Source: Acidimicrobiia bacterium | Lineage (GTDB): Bacteria; Actinomycetota; Acidimicrobiia; Spongiisociales; UBA4744 | Length of the DNA: 47,817 nucleotides | Assembly: GCA_029863625.1 (NCBI GenBank) | Contig: JAOTUY010000018.1 | Span: forward strand, 1-47,817 | Direction of reading: 5' to 3' | Program-made: the position numbers and the translations under genes | The notes under the pieces: generated by a model | The model's input: the letters and a program-made list of their open reading frames with translations, nothing else | Told to the model about the DNA's origin: nothing | The model's database searches: none | Part shown: one piece after another, positions 25,062 through 33,008 of the stretch | How the letters are laid out: each line of letters opens with the position of its first letter | Position numbering within the stretch: position 1 is the stretch's first letter

Positions 25062-25497
25062 GCGCTTCTTCGAGCGTTGTCCAGGCCAGGTTGGCGCACT
25101 TGATGCGGACGGGGAATTTGCGCACTCCCTGCAGTGCTTCGAGGTCACCGAGCACTGCGCCGGGCCGGTCGGGGTCGAGCCCGGTCTGCGATGGCGCCGT
25201 CTCAATGTCCATCATCGCTTTGAATGTGGCGATGAGGTTCCGGACCTCGTCGAGTGTTCTTCCTTTGATGGCCTGGCTCATCATCGAGGCCGAGGACTGG
25301 CTGATCGAGCATCCCTGACCCTGGATCGCCACCTCAGTGACCCGGTCGCCATCAAAGAGAAGATCGAGGGTCAGTTCGTCTCCGCACAGTGGGTTGTTGC
25401 CCTCGGCGTGGGCGTCGGGGTGATCGAGCGTTCCGCGATTGCGAGGGTTGCGGTTGTGGTCGAGGATCACGTCCCGGTAAAGCTCTTCAATCGACAC
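25045..25497 (-). CDS. sufU: Fe-S cluster assembly sulfur-transfer protein SufU
   Basis: A 150-residue SufU (IscU-like fold). Seen: NPLCGDEL (Cys38, Asp40), GQGCSISQSSASMM (Cys63) and IKCANLAW (Cys134), the zinc and sulfur-acceptor residues of SufU, plus the insertion of about 20 residues between the second and third Cys that distinguishes SufU from IscU. It accepts persulfide sulfur from SufS. GTG at 25497 overlaps the end of sufS by 11 bases, so the pair are coupled. The stop codon is the in-phase start of the heptad array. Confidence 0.93.
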   Translation of the reverse strand: MSIEELYRDVILDHNRNPRNRGTLDHPDAHAEGNNPLCGDELTLDLLFDGDRVTEVAIQGQGCSISQSSASMMSQAIKGRTLDEVRNLIATFKAMMDIETAPSQTGLDPDRPGAVLGDLEALQGVRKFPVRIKCANLAWTTLEEALKSRQ

Positions 25498-26716
25498 GGA
25501 AGACCTCTTCTGCCCGTCTTAGGCCGGCGAAGAGCGCGTCGACGTCCTGCCTTGTGTTGTACACCTGGAACGAGGCGCGGACCGTTGCCGGAACACCCAG
25601 GGCTCGCGTGAGTGGTTTGGCGCAGTGGTGGCCGGCCCGGACGGCGATGCCCTCCTGATCGAGAATTGTTGCGACGTCGTGGGGGTGAACGTCGCCGAGC
25701 GCAAAGCTGATGACCCCGCCCCGGTGTTCGAGATCCGCCGGTCCAAACACGCGGACCGCCGGCAACTCGGCCAGCCTGTCCAGCGCGTAGCCGGTCAGTT
25801 CTTGCTCGTGGCGGCGGACCAATTCCATGCCTATCTTCTCAAGGTAGTCAACCGCCGCCCCCAAGCCGATGGCTTCGACGATGGGTGGGGTGCCCGCCTC
25901 GAACTTGTGCGGCACGGGAGCCCAGGTCGATCCGTTGAGTTGGACGTCGCTGATCATCTCACCTCCGCCTTCGAAGGGCTCCATCTCCTCGAGCAACGAC
26001 GGGCGGCCCCACAGCGCACCGATACCGGTGGGTCCCAGCATCTTGTGGCCGGAGAACGCGACGAAATCTGCTCCAAGCTCTTGCACGTCGACCGGGGCAT
26101 GGGTGACCAGCTGGGCTGCGTCGACGACGACGAGAGCTCCGTGGTCGCGGGCCACTTTGGCGATCTCCGCAACGGGCGGCATGGTCCCGGTCACGTTTGA
26201 CATGCCGGTGAATGAGACCACCTTGACCCGCTCGTCGAGGAGTTCGGGGATGCGGTCGACGTCGAGTCGGTAGTCGCCGGTCATCGGGAGGTAGACGAGC
26301 TCAGCGCCGGTCCGGCGGGCGACGAGCTGCCACGGGACCATATTGGCGTGGTGCTCCATCATGGTCAGCATGATCTTGTCACCGGCGCTCAGATGATCCA
26401 TGCCCCACCCGAAGGCGACCATATTCAGTGCGGTCGTGGCCCCTCTGGTGAAGACGACTTCCGATCGCGAACCGGCGTTGATGAACCGGGCCACCTTGCC
26501 ACGCGCTTCTTCATATGCGGTCGTGGACTCCTCGGACAGCAAGTAGGCCCCACGATGAACGTTGGCGTAGTAGGTGCGATAGACGGCATCCATCACGTCC
26601 AACACCTGGGTCGGTTTCTGACTCGAGGCGGCCGAGTCGAGAAAAACCAAGGGTTTGCCGTGGATCCGGCGCTGGAGCACCGGGAAATCTTGGCGCAGAT
26701 GCGAAAAGTCGATCAT
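25487..26716 (-). CDS. sufS: cysteine desulfurase SufS
   Basis: A 409-residue PLP enzyme of the SufS/group II desulfurase type that releases sulfur from cysteine for cluster assembly. Seen: FPVLQRRIHGKPLVFLDSAASSQKP, the PLP motif AFSGHKMLGPTGIG with Lys225, and RAGHHCAKPL carrying the catalytic Cys365. ATG at 26716 is preceded by CCAGG and lies 13 bases after the sufC2 stop. Gene order sufC2-sufS-sufU on the minus strand defines a second suf operon. Length and motifs are complete. Confidence 0.94.
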   Translation of the reverse strand: MIDFSHLRQDFPVLQRRIHGKPLVFLDSAASSQKPTQVLDVMDAVYRTYYANVHRGAYLLSEESTTAYEEARGKVARFINAGSRSEVVFTRGATTALNMVAFGWGMDHLSAGDKIMLTMMEHHANMVPWQLVARRTGAELVYLPMTGDYRLDVDRIPELLDERVKVVSFTGMSNVTGTMPPVAEIAKVARDHGALVVVDAAQLVTHAPVDVQELGADFVAFSGHKMLGPTGIGALWGRPSLLEEMEPFEGGGEMISDVQLNGSTWAPVPHKFEAGTPPIVEAIGLGAAVDYLEKIGMELVRRHEQELTGYALDRLAELPAVRVFGPADLEHRGGVISFALGDVHPHDVATILDQEGIAVRAGHHCAKPLTRALGVPATVRASFQVYNTRQDVDALFAGLRRAEEVFRVD

Positions 26717-26729
26717 TTCGCCTGGGCTT

Positions 26730-27485
26730 TCAGACCGGGACGCCGGTCCGAAAAGCCTCGTAGCCTTCCTCTTCCAGCTGCACAGCGAGTTCGGGACCTC
26801 CCGAGGTGAGAACCCGGCCATGCATGAAGATGTGGACGACATCGGGCGTGATGTAATCGAGGAGCCGCTGATAGTGGGTGATGATCAGGAATCCGCGTTC
26901 CGGTCCCGTTAGCTGGTTGACCCCCTCGGCGACGATCCGCAACGCGTCGATGTCGAGACCGGAGTCGGTTTCGTCCATGATCGCCAGCTCCGGTTCGAGG
27001 ACGGCCATTTGGAGCACCTCGTTGCGTTTCCGCTCACCACCGGAAAAGCCCTCGTTCAGGTACCGATCGGCGAAACTCGACTCCATCCCGAGTTCTTTCA
27101 TGGCGTCCATGACTTTGAGACGGAGCTCCAGCACGGTGTAATCGATGCCCGTGCGGTTGGAGAGGGCCGCGCGCAGGAAGTTGACCACCGAAACGCCGGG
27201 AATCTCCTCCGGATACTGGAACGCGAGGAACATACCAAGGGTGGCGCGGAGGTTGGGCGGTGCTGTGGTGACGTCCTCACCTTTGAAGAGAATCCGCCCG
27301 GCTGTCACCTGGTAGTTCGTATTCCCCATGAGCACATTGGCCAGCGTCGATTTGCCCGACCCGTTGGGACCCATGAGAGCGGCGATCTCGCCCCGCTCCA
27401 CCGTGAGGTCGACCCCGCGCAGGATCTCTGTGTCGGCAACACGGGCGTGGAGGTCTTGAATCTGGAGGAGTGGTTGAGTGGACAT
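26730..27485 (-). CDS. sufC: SUF system ATPase SufC (copy 2)
   Basis: A 251-residue second SufC. Seen: Walker A GPNGSGKST, FLAFQYPEEIPGVSVVNFLR, signature FSGGERKR, Walker B LAIMDETDSGLD and H-loop ITHYQRLLDYI. It carries the GERKRNE motif of classic SufC and differs clearly from copy 1 (GEKKR and VAILDEIDSG). It leads the sufC-sufS-sufU operon. Start ATG at 27485; GTG at 27491 is possible. Whether both copies act on the one SufBD pair or this one works with other partners cannot be told from sequence. A candidate operator lies at 27504-27524. Confidence 0.92.
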   Translation of the reverse strand: MSTQPLLQIQDLHARVADTEILRGVDLTVERGEIAALMGPNGSGKSTLANVLMGNTNYQVTAGRILFKGEDVTTAPPNLRATLGMFLAFQYPEEIPGVSVVNFLRAALSNRTGIDYTVLELRLKVMDAMKELGMESSFADRYLNEGFSGGERKRNEVLQMAVLEPELAIMDETDSGLDIDALRIVAEGVNQLTGPERGFLIITHYQRLLDYITPDVVHIFMHGRVLTSGGPELAVQLEEEGYEAFRTGVPV

Positions 27486-27503
27486 GACCACAGCCTAAAT
27501 ACA

Positions 27504-27524
27504 CCACGGACATAGTGGAATTCC
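27504..27524 (+). promoter_or_regulatory. candidate operator upstream of second sufC (copy 3)
   Basis: A CCAC-N7-GTGG palindrome 18 bases before the sufC2 start, followed by AATTCC. ATAGTGGAATTCC (27512-27524) matches 12 of 13 bases at 11157-11169. Orientation is opposite to the gene. Role inferred. Confidence 0.35.
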
Positions 27525-27557
27525 AGGCAGGTTTCTGTTCCCGGGTCTTTTTGCCTC

Positions 27558-28649
27558 TTAGGCCGATGGCCCCTCGAGCAGTTCGGCGGTCAATGCCATG
27601 TCGAGGTCCATCGTGACGGCCGTGCGGACCACCGCTTCTGCATCCGAGAAATCCATCAGCATCGAGATGGTCGTGGTTGTGTCCTGCGCGTACTTTTTGA
27701 CGACGCCGGCTGCCTGGTCGAACCACACGGTGCCGTTCGCAGAAGATGGTGCCACCGTGATCAAGAAGGTGATCTTCGGAGTCTCCACCGCCGTGTCCGT
27801 GGTTTCATCGCTCAGCTCCGACCCGAGTTCGCCGAAAGCGTCGAAGAGCTGCTGGAACATCTCACCGAGGTCGAGCACAACTTCCGACGTCTCGGTGGTG
27901 AATTCGATTACTGCTACGTCGTGTCCGCCTTGCTTCGCCATGCCGGTGACTTCGTAGGTCGAGGTGATCGACATTGCAGTGCCGAGTTCTTCCATCTCTT
28001 CGGATTCAGTGGTCGACCAGGTGTCTCCCACTGCCAGAGGTTCATCCGGAAAAGCGGGACCAAAATGCCCCCCAAGGCCACCGGTGGTGAAGTCGCCCAA
28101 CTCGCTGAACGGATCGCCGAAGAACGGCAGATCCTCCGGGGCATTCTCGCCATCTATCGAAACGAGACGGCCGCGCTCATCGATGACGATGGTGAGGTCC
28201 GGAACCTCGACCAGATCGGGGACGGTTCCTTCTTCAACCATCGACTTGTCGATAGGTTCCCCATCGATGGTGCCTGCGATGTCGAGTTCATCGAAAACTC
28301 CTGAAATCGAAATCTGACGCGTTCCCGGTTCGGGTCCCTCGGCAATGTCGTAGGCAACCGTCCCGCTGACAGTGGTGGTGACGTAGATGTCCTCGAACGG
28401 GTCCGCGCCGAGCAGGCTCTCATCTCCTTCGGCAACGACGGTCATCTGGAGGTTCTGGTCCAGGGCGAAGGCATAATCGTGGTGGTCGCCCGGTTCGTAG
28501 GAGTAGGCGAAGGCGACCCGTTCGGCTTGCGGGCCCGTGGTGGACTGCGCCGCGGTCGTCGACGACGGCGTCGTGGCATCTTGGCCCGGGCCGCAGGCAA
28601 CGGCGAACACCGCCGTCGCAACGAACATCACCGTCAGTCGTGCACGCAT
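27558..28649 (-). CDS. lipoprotein of unknown function
   Basis: A 363-residue exported lipoprotein I cannot place confidently. Seen: signal peptide MRARLTVMFVATAVFAVAC with Cys19, a Ser/Thr linker, then a long beta-rich region with repeated strand pairs such as VTTTVSGTVAYDIAEG, TIVIDERGRLVSIDG, PLAVGDTWSTTESEEME, EVTGMAKQGGHDVAVIEFTTE and NGTVWFDQAAGVVKKYAQDTTTTI. The pattern (a 'PGDTWS' strand and a test of linearly accumulated beta strands) resembles DUF6263-type or LolA-like lipoproteins. It would face the outside of the membrane. ATG at 28649 gives the lipobox. It is followed downstream (27492-27557) by sufC2 with no obvious shared signal. Confidence 0.75.
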   Translation of the reverse strand: MRARLTVMFVATAVFAVACGPGQDATTPSSTTAAQSTTGPQAERVAFAYSYEPGDHHDYAFALDQNLQMTVVAEGDESLLGADPFEDIYVTTTVSGTVAYDIAEGPEPGTRQISISGVFDELDIAGTIDGEPIDKSMVEEGTVPDLVEVPDLTIVIDERGRLVSIDGENAPEDLPFFGDPFSELGDFTTGGLGGHFGPAFPDEPLAVGDTWSTTESEEMEELGTAMSITSTYEVTGMAKQGGHDVAVIEFTTETSEVVLDLGEMFQQLFDAFGELGSELSDETTDTAVETPKITFLITVAPSSANGTVWFDQAAGVVKKYAQDTTTTISMLMDFSDAEAVVRTAVTMDLDMALTAELLEGPSA

Positions 28650-28716
28650 GGAGACCCGCCTTTGATTGAAACCGAGTTGATATAGGGGAGAACGCTCAAC
28701 GTCTCCCAAACGCTAT

Positions 28717-28737
28717 CGCCATTATCGACCAATGGCG
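28717..28737 (-). terminator. 7-bp inverted repeat after LLM oxidoreductase
   Basis: CGCCATT and AATGGCG arms with a seven-base loop lie about 34 bases past the oxidoreductase stop and upstream of the lipoprotein gene on the same strand. It may be a weak terminator or an operator for the lipoprotein gene. Confidence 0.35.
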
Positions 28738-28770
28738 GTGATCCTTGAACCCCCTCGGTCGAGAAGACTC

Positions 28771-29697
28771 TTACGAGCGCAATACCTCGAACGTCTGGTC
28801 GAGGCTCGTCAGGTCGGCAAGGTCGAGGTGCTGGACGTAAAACTTGGATATTCCGGCGTTCCGCAACTCCGCCAGTGTTTCGGCGACTCGGGAAGGAGGA
28901 CCGAGCGGGATCCCAAGAGACGCCCATCGACGTTCCAACTCTTCGGGCGGATCGTTTCGAGCGGCCGCGACTGCTCCGAGCTTCTGGCGATAGTCGGCCT
29001 CGTCGCGGCCGACCAAAACCGGCCCCATCACGCTCATCGTGACCTTCCCGGGGTCGCGGCCGGTCTCCTGAGCGGCGCGGCGGACTCGATCGATCTTGGT
29101 GGCAATCTCCGAAGGATTGGCAATGAAATGGTTGTACTCGTCGGCATAAGTCCCGGCCAGCCGCGGGGTACGGCTTGGGCCCTGACCTCCGACGATGATG
29201 GGGATCGTGGTTTCCGGATTGGGGCGGACGTCGGCCTCTAACTCGTAATACCTACCAGCAAAGGCTTGAGGTCCGTCGGAGAACGCAGCTTTGAGGTAGA
29301 GGAGAGCCTCCTCCAGCCGGCCAAACCGCTCGTTCCAGGCCGGGAAAGGCAGTCCGAAGGCATCGTGTTCGAGATCCATCCAACCGGTCCCAACGCCCAG
29401 ATCGAGGCGCCCGCCCGACATCTGGTCGATCGTGGCGGCCAGCTTGGCCAGCACCGCCGGGTGCCGGAAGGTAATGGGCGAAACGAGCACGCACAGCCGG
29501 ATGCGAGTGGTTTCCCGGGCGAGCCCGGCCAGCACCGCAAAAGCGTCCGTTGCCTCAGCCGGGGGCTGGCGGCTGGAGTAGTAATGGTCTGACCGAGCGA
29601 AGGCCACCAGGCCTGTCTGCTCGGCCCAGCGGGCTGCGGCGAGTTGCTCCTCGTACGTCCCGCCCAGCTGCGGCTCGGTCATCAGAGCAAAATCCAT
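28771..29697 (-). CDS. LLM-class F420/flavin-dependent oxidoreductase
   Basis: A 308-residue luciferase-like monooxygenase fold protein. Seen: N-terminal MDFALMTEPQLGGTYEEQLAAARWAEQ, TTRIRLCVLVSPITFRHPAVLAKLAATIDQMSGGRLDLGVGTGW (the conserved LLM core), IPIIVGGQGPSRTPRLAGTYADEYN and a C-terminal FYVQHLDL region. The pattern is typical of actinobacterial TIGR03560-like F420-dependent oxidoreductases; the cofactor is inferred from family. ATG at 29697 has an excellent AGGAGG seven bases upstream. Substrate unknown. It diverges from the mutase operon across 155 bases. Confidence 0.85.
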   Translation of the reverse strand: MDFALMTEPQLGGTYEEQLAAARWAEQTGLVAFARSDHYYSSRQPPAEATDAFAVLAGLARETTRIRLCVLVSPITFRHPAVLAKLAATIDQMSGGRLDLGVGTGWMDLEHDAFGLPFPAWNERFGRLEEALLYLKAAFSDGPQAFAGRYYELEADVRPNPETTIPIIVGGQGPSRTPRLAGTYADEYNHFIANPSEIATKIDRVRRAAQETGRDPGKVTMSVMGPVLVGRDEADYRQKLGAVAAARNDPPEELERRWASLGIPLGPPSRVAETLAELRNAGISKFYVQHLDLADLTSLDQTFEVLRS

Positions 29698-29852
29698 TCC
29701 GGCCCCTCCTTTCTCTGAGGCTACACACCATGTGCCAGGCGAACCGAGGCGCCGACATCGCATCCGGGCGGTCGGTCCTGGTGCGGGTCTGGACCGAGGC
29801 CACCGATCGGGTTTCTTCAGTGTTGAGGGTTCGACGTCGGTAGCATGACGCT

Positions 29853-30290
29853 ATGTCTCCTCGGACTGCGGTCATTGTTGCCGCATTGCTGTTTGCAGTT
29901 TTTCTGGTCGTGATTGCGGCCATGGTTTGGCAGGAGGCCAAACGCCGTTCCGGTAGTAGTGAGCTGGTCTATTCCGTCGACGATGCCGTCGACTACGCAC
30001 TCGAACATCTGGATCAGGAGGTACGCGGGCGTCTCGGAAAGGCCGGCGTGCGACGCATTCTCGAATGGGAGGTGTACTACCTCCAAGGTCTGGCGGATCG
30101 CAAACGCGCCCGGGAGGTGACCGTTGTAGCGGGTGGTCACGGGCCGGCGGTCGAGTACATCGCCCAGCAGATCAGCCGCCGCCACGGCGCCACCTACGAC
30201 GCTGCTGATATTCGCGCCGTGCTGGCCGGCGAGGCCCGGTATCTTGTGACCATCGGGGCGGTCGGGGAACCAGTGGAGGACGCACCATGA
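29853..30290 (+). CDS. membrane-anchored protein of unknown function
   Basis: A 145-residue protein with one N-terminal membrane helix (AVIVAALLFAVFLVVIAAMVW) followed by a cytoplasmic or external helical domain: VDDAVDYALEHLDQEVRGRLGKAGVRRILEWEVYYLQGLA, RAREVTVVAGGHGPAVEYIAQQI and YDAADIRAVLAGEARYLVTIGAVG. I do not recognise a named family. It heads a coupled operon: its stop overlaps the zinc-ribbon start as ATGA. Its association with an acyl-CoA mutase downstream is the main clue to its role. Confidence 0.7.
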   Translation: MSPRTAVIVAALLFAVFLVVIAAMVWQEAKRRSGSSELVYSVDDAVDYALEHLDQEVRGRLGKAGVRRILEWEVYYLQGLADRKRAREVTVVAGGHGPAVEYIAQQISRRHGATYDAADIRAVLAGEARYLVTIGAVGEPVEDAP

Positions 30291-30559
30291 TGAGTGTTCG
30301 GTGTGGGCGCTGCAGCACCGAGTTCCCCGTCAAGGGAGCCGGTCGATATCCATGTCCAGCCTGCGGAGCCGTCAACGAAGTCCGTCCGGCTGCGACGCCT
30401 GAACCAACGTTGGCGGTGCCGCCCCCCGCTCCCGAGCCGATGGCGCCGTCACCGAAAGCAACCTGTCCTGAGTGTTCGCTCACCTTCATCGTCGGGGAAA
30501 TCGAAATGGTGTTGTGTCCCAACTGCGGCGCAGAAGTCGTCGTCGGGAGGAAACCATGA
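30287..30559 (+). CDS. double zinc-ribbon protein
   Basis: A 90-residue protein with four CxxC motifs in two pairs: CGRCSTEF with CPACGAVNEV (residues about 6-28), and CPECSLTF with CPNCGAEVVV (about 60-84), separated by a proline/alanine linker. Each pair would bind one zinc. This resembles MJ0042-type zinc-finger proteins. The linker APEPMAPSP is disordered-looking. It overlaps both neighbours by four bases (ATGA), so it is coupled to the membrane protein and the mutase. Function unknown; nucleic acid or protein contact is typical. Confidence 0.75.
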   Translation: MMSVRCGRCSTEFPVKGAGRYPCPACGAVNEVRPAATPEPTLAVPPPAPEPMAPSPKATCPECSLTFIVGEIEMVLCPNCGAEVVVGRKP

Positions 30560-32193
30560 GCCGGCGTCAGGACTGGCAGCGCGACTACGACGCACAGCAG
30601 AAGCGCCGGGAACGATTCGCGAGCTTGTCTTTCGAAGAGGTCCCGGCCCTGGTCGACGGTGAGGAACCCGACGACCGCATCGGATACCCGGGCGCCTATC
30701 CGTATACCCGGGGTATCCATACCACCGGATATCGCGGCAAGCTCTGGACCATCCGTCAGTTTGCAGGGTTTGCCGGGGTGGCCGACACTAACGAGAGGTT
30801 TCGGAAGCTGTTGGCAGAAGGTCAGGATGGTTTGTCGGTGGCTTTTGACATGCCGACCTTGATGGGGTACGACTCCGATGATGCGGCGGCGCTCGGCGAA
30901 GTCGGTCACTGCGGGGTTGCCGTCGACTCGGCGGACGACATGGTGGACCTTTTCGACTCGATACCACTGGGAGACGTGTCCGTGTCCATGACCATCAACG
31001 GTCCGGCCGTGATCCTTTTCGCCTTTCTCCTGGTGGCCGCCGAAGAGCAAGGGATTGCTTGGAAGAAGCTGCAGGGCACGTTGCAGAACGACATTCTGAA
31101 GGAATACATCGCCCAGAAGGAGTGGATCTTCCCCCCGGAGCCCCATCTCCGGTTGATCGTCGACATGGTCGACTTCTGCCGCACGGAGGTGCCCCAGTGG
31201 AACACGATCTCCATCTCCGGCTATCACATCAGGGAAGCCGGAGCAACCGCCACCCAGGAACTGGCTTTCACTCTCGCAGACGGATTCGCATATGTGGAGG
31301 CTTGTCAACGGGCCGGAATGCGCATTGAGGATTTTGCCCCGCGCTTCTCGTTCTTCTTCGACGCTCATATCGATTTCTTCGAGGAGATCGCCAAGTTTCG
31401 TGCGGCCCGCCGGATATGGGCTCGCTGGATGAAGGAACGGTACGGAACCGACGATGAGCGCTCGCTCAAACTTCGGTTCCACACCCAGACGGCCGGTGTT
31501 TCGCTGACCGCTCAACAACCGGACAACAACGTCGTCAGGACCACCGTCGAGGCGCTGGCGGCGGTGCTGGGTGGCACGCAGAGCCTGCATACCAACGCCC
31601 TCGACGAGGTGTACGCCCTCCCCACTGAGGCGGCGGCCGAACTAGCCCTCCGAACGCAACAGGTTCTCGCCGAAGAGACCGGCATCGCGGACACGATCGA
31701 CCCGCTCGGCGGCTCCTGGTTCGTTGAGGAGATGACCGATCGGATGGATCAGCGTGTCGAAGCCATTCTGCAAGAAGTGGATCGACTCGGCAATGGCTCG
31801 ATGTTGGATGGTGTGTTGCGCGGCATCGAGGAAAGCTACTTCCAAACCGCCATCGCCGATTCAGCGTATGAGTTCGAGAAAGCGGTCAACTCCGGAGACC
31901 GATCCGTGGTCGGGGTCAACCGGTTCGCGAAGAACCTGGAGGAGCCCATCGAGCTGCTCCGCATCGCCCAAACGGTCGAGCAGACACAGCGGGGGCGCAT
32001 TGCCGGGATCCGGCGCAACCGGGATCAGCAGAAGGTCGACGAGGCGCTTTCGGAATTGGAGTCGGGCGCTCGCGGCGCAGCCAACCTCATGCCCCTCCTG
32101 GTTGAAGCGGCTCGCCGGCGGGCCACCGAAGGAGAGATCGTGGCAAGATTGAAGGCCGTGTTCGGAACCTACCGTGAACCCGCTCGTTTCTGA
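30556..32193 (+). CDS. icmA: AdoCbl-dependent acyl-CoA mutase large subunit, isobutyryl-CoA mutase type
   Basis: A 545-residue radical mutase large subunit without the cobalamin-binding domain. Seen: RGIHTTGYRGKLWTIRQFAGF, GLSVAFDMPTLMGYDSDD, SMTINGPAV, NDILKEYIAQKEWIFPP, SISGYHIREAGA (active-site His) and GGTQSLHTNALDEV. At the two specificity positions it has Phe69 (RQFAGF) and Gln187 (IAQKEW), where methylmalonyl-CoA mutases have Tyr and Arg; Phe/Gln is the isobutyryl-CoA mutase signature. It would interconvert isobutyryl-CoA and n-butyryl-CoA with a separate B12-binding small subunit, which is not in this window. ATG at 30556 follows GGGAGG. Family certain; substrate type inferred from the two residues. 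Confidence 0.88.
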   Translation: MSRRQDWQRDYDAQQKRRERFASLSFEEVPALVDGEEPDDRIGYPGAYPYTRGIHTTGYRGKLWTIRQFAGFAGVADTNERFRKLLAEGQDGLSVAFDMPTLMGYDSDDAAALGEVGHCGVAVDSADDMVDLFDSIPLGDVSVSMTINGPAVILFAFLLVAAEEQGIAWKKLQGTLQNDILKEYIAQKEWIFPPEPHLRLIVDMVDFCRTEVPQWNTISISGYHIREAGATATQELAFTLADGFAYVEACQRAGMRIEDFAPRFSFFFDAHIDFFEEIAKFRAARRIWARWMKERYGTDDERSLKLRFHTQTAGVSLTAQQPDNNVVRTTVEALAAVLGGTQSLHTNALDEVYALPTEAAAELALRTQQVLAEETGIADTIDPLGGSWFVEEMTDRMDQRVEAILQEVDRLGNGSMLDGVLRGIEESYFQTAIADSAYEFEKAVNSGDRSVVGVNRFAKNLEEPIELLRIAQTVEQTQRGRIAGIRRNRDQQKVDEALSELESGARGAANLMPLLVEAARRRATEGEIVARLKAVFGTYREPARF

Positions 32194-32350
32194 GTCCCGC
32201 GCTCTGGCCGGCCGGCTCATGCTGGCGGCCTTCCTGGCACTGGCTCCGAGCTCGGTTCCGGAGTGGAGGACGTCCGCCTCACCGCCACCCGCCCTGGTGC
32301 TCCCGGTGGGGGATCCGGTGCGGTGCATTTTCAGTGGAGGTAACAGATGA
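32174..32350 (+). CDS. possible small ORF overlapping mutase end
   Basis: A 58-codon frame starts with GTG inside the mutase 3' end and ends in an ATGA overlap with the next gene. It would encode a protein with a hydrophobic stretch (RLMLAAFLALAPSS) resembling a signal peptide and a proline-rich segment. The neat overlap with the following start supports it, but there is no clear ribosome binding site and no recognised family. The alternative is a 150-base intergenic space. Confidence 0.3.
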   Translation: MNPLVSESRALAGRLMLAAFLALAPSSVPEWRTSASPPPALVLPVGDPVRCIFSGGNR

Positions 32351-32805
32351 CCGACAAAGCGGCCGATGCCGCGACCGATGTCGCAGTCGATAACGCCAGT
32401 GACGAGTTCGTCGATCTATTCAATGCCCGCGATCTGGACGGAATCGCGGACCTGGTCACCGCCGAGGTGGCCTCCGATCTGTTTGATGGGACCGGCGTGG
32501 AAAGCGCCGTCAACGGAATAGCGGGACTAATGCGCCGCTACCCCCAGCTCATCGCCACCAGAGGCGAAGACGGAAATCAGCCGATCGTGGCGTTGTGGAT
32601 TCCGGATGAACAAAGTCAATATCGTTTGATGGGCTACCTCGAAATGTCGACCGAAGAAGAACTCATCGACCGGATCACCTATGTCGACACGCCGGGAACC
32701 GATCTGCTGGTGGAAGAACCCGATGCGGATGAGATGGCCGAATGGCAGGACTGGCAGGACTGGGACACGGGAGAAGAAGCCGGCAGCAGGCCGGGAGTGG
32801 AGTGA
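32347..32805 (+). CDS. acidic protein, NTF2/SnoaL-like
   Basis: A 152-residue acidic protein. Seen: an N-terminal helical part with ASDEFVDLFNARDLDGIADLV, which looks like the opening of an NTF2/SnoaL-like fold, then GNQPIVALWIPDEQSQYRLMGYLEMS strands and an acidic tail EMAEWQDWQDWDTGEE. The fold call is tentative. ATG at 32347 follows GGAGG by six bases. It is likely cotranscribed with the mutase and overlaps the next gene by one base. A short EWQD motif is also present in the secreted protein at 11189. Function unknown. Confidence 0.65.
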   Translation: MTDKAADAATDVAVDNASDEFVDLFNARDLDGIADLVTAEVASDLFDGTGVESAVNGIAGLMRRYPQLIATRGEDGNQPIVALWIPDEQSQYRLMGYLEMSTEEELIDRITYVDTPGTDLLVEEPDADEMAEWQDWQDWDTGEEAGSRPGVE

Positions 32806-33008
32806 TGGGCAGGTTGCGGAGATTCGCTGAGTTCAGATACGTGGGCGTGCGCGACACCATGGTCGTCTACGACTGCGACGACGAGGATCAGTATGCCGAA
32901 CTGTCCGAACGAGTTGCGTCAGGCGACCTGTTGGTGAAGAACCTTCTTTCGAGTTTCGCTCCAGATGAGCTCGCGGAAGCACGCAATAGGGGATTCACGC
33001 AGAGATAG
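32805..33008 (+). CDS. small hypothetical protein
   Basis: A 67-residue protein, MGRLRRFAEFRYVGVRDT..., with an N-terminal basic strand, a DCDDEDQYAELSERV acidic helix and a C-terminal helix ending ARNRGFTQR. The ATG shares a base with the preceding stop (TGATG), so it is coupled. I do not recognise a family. Its TAG stop is the first unit of a heptad array. Confidence 0.55.
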   Translation: MGRLRRFAEFRYVGVRDTMVVYDCDDEDQYAELSERVASGDLLVKNLLSSFAPDELAEARNRGFTQR

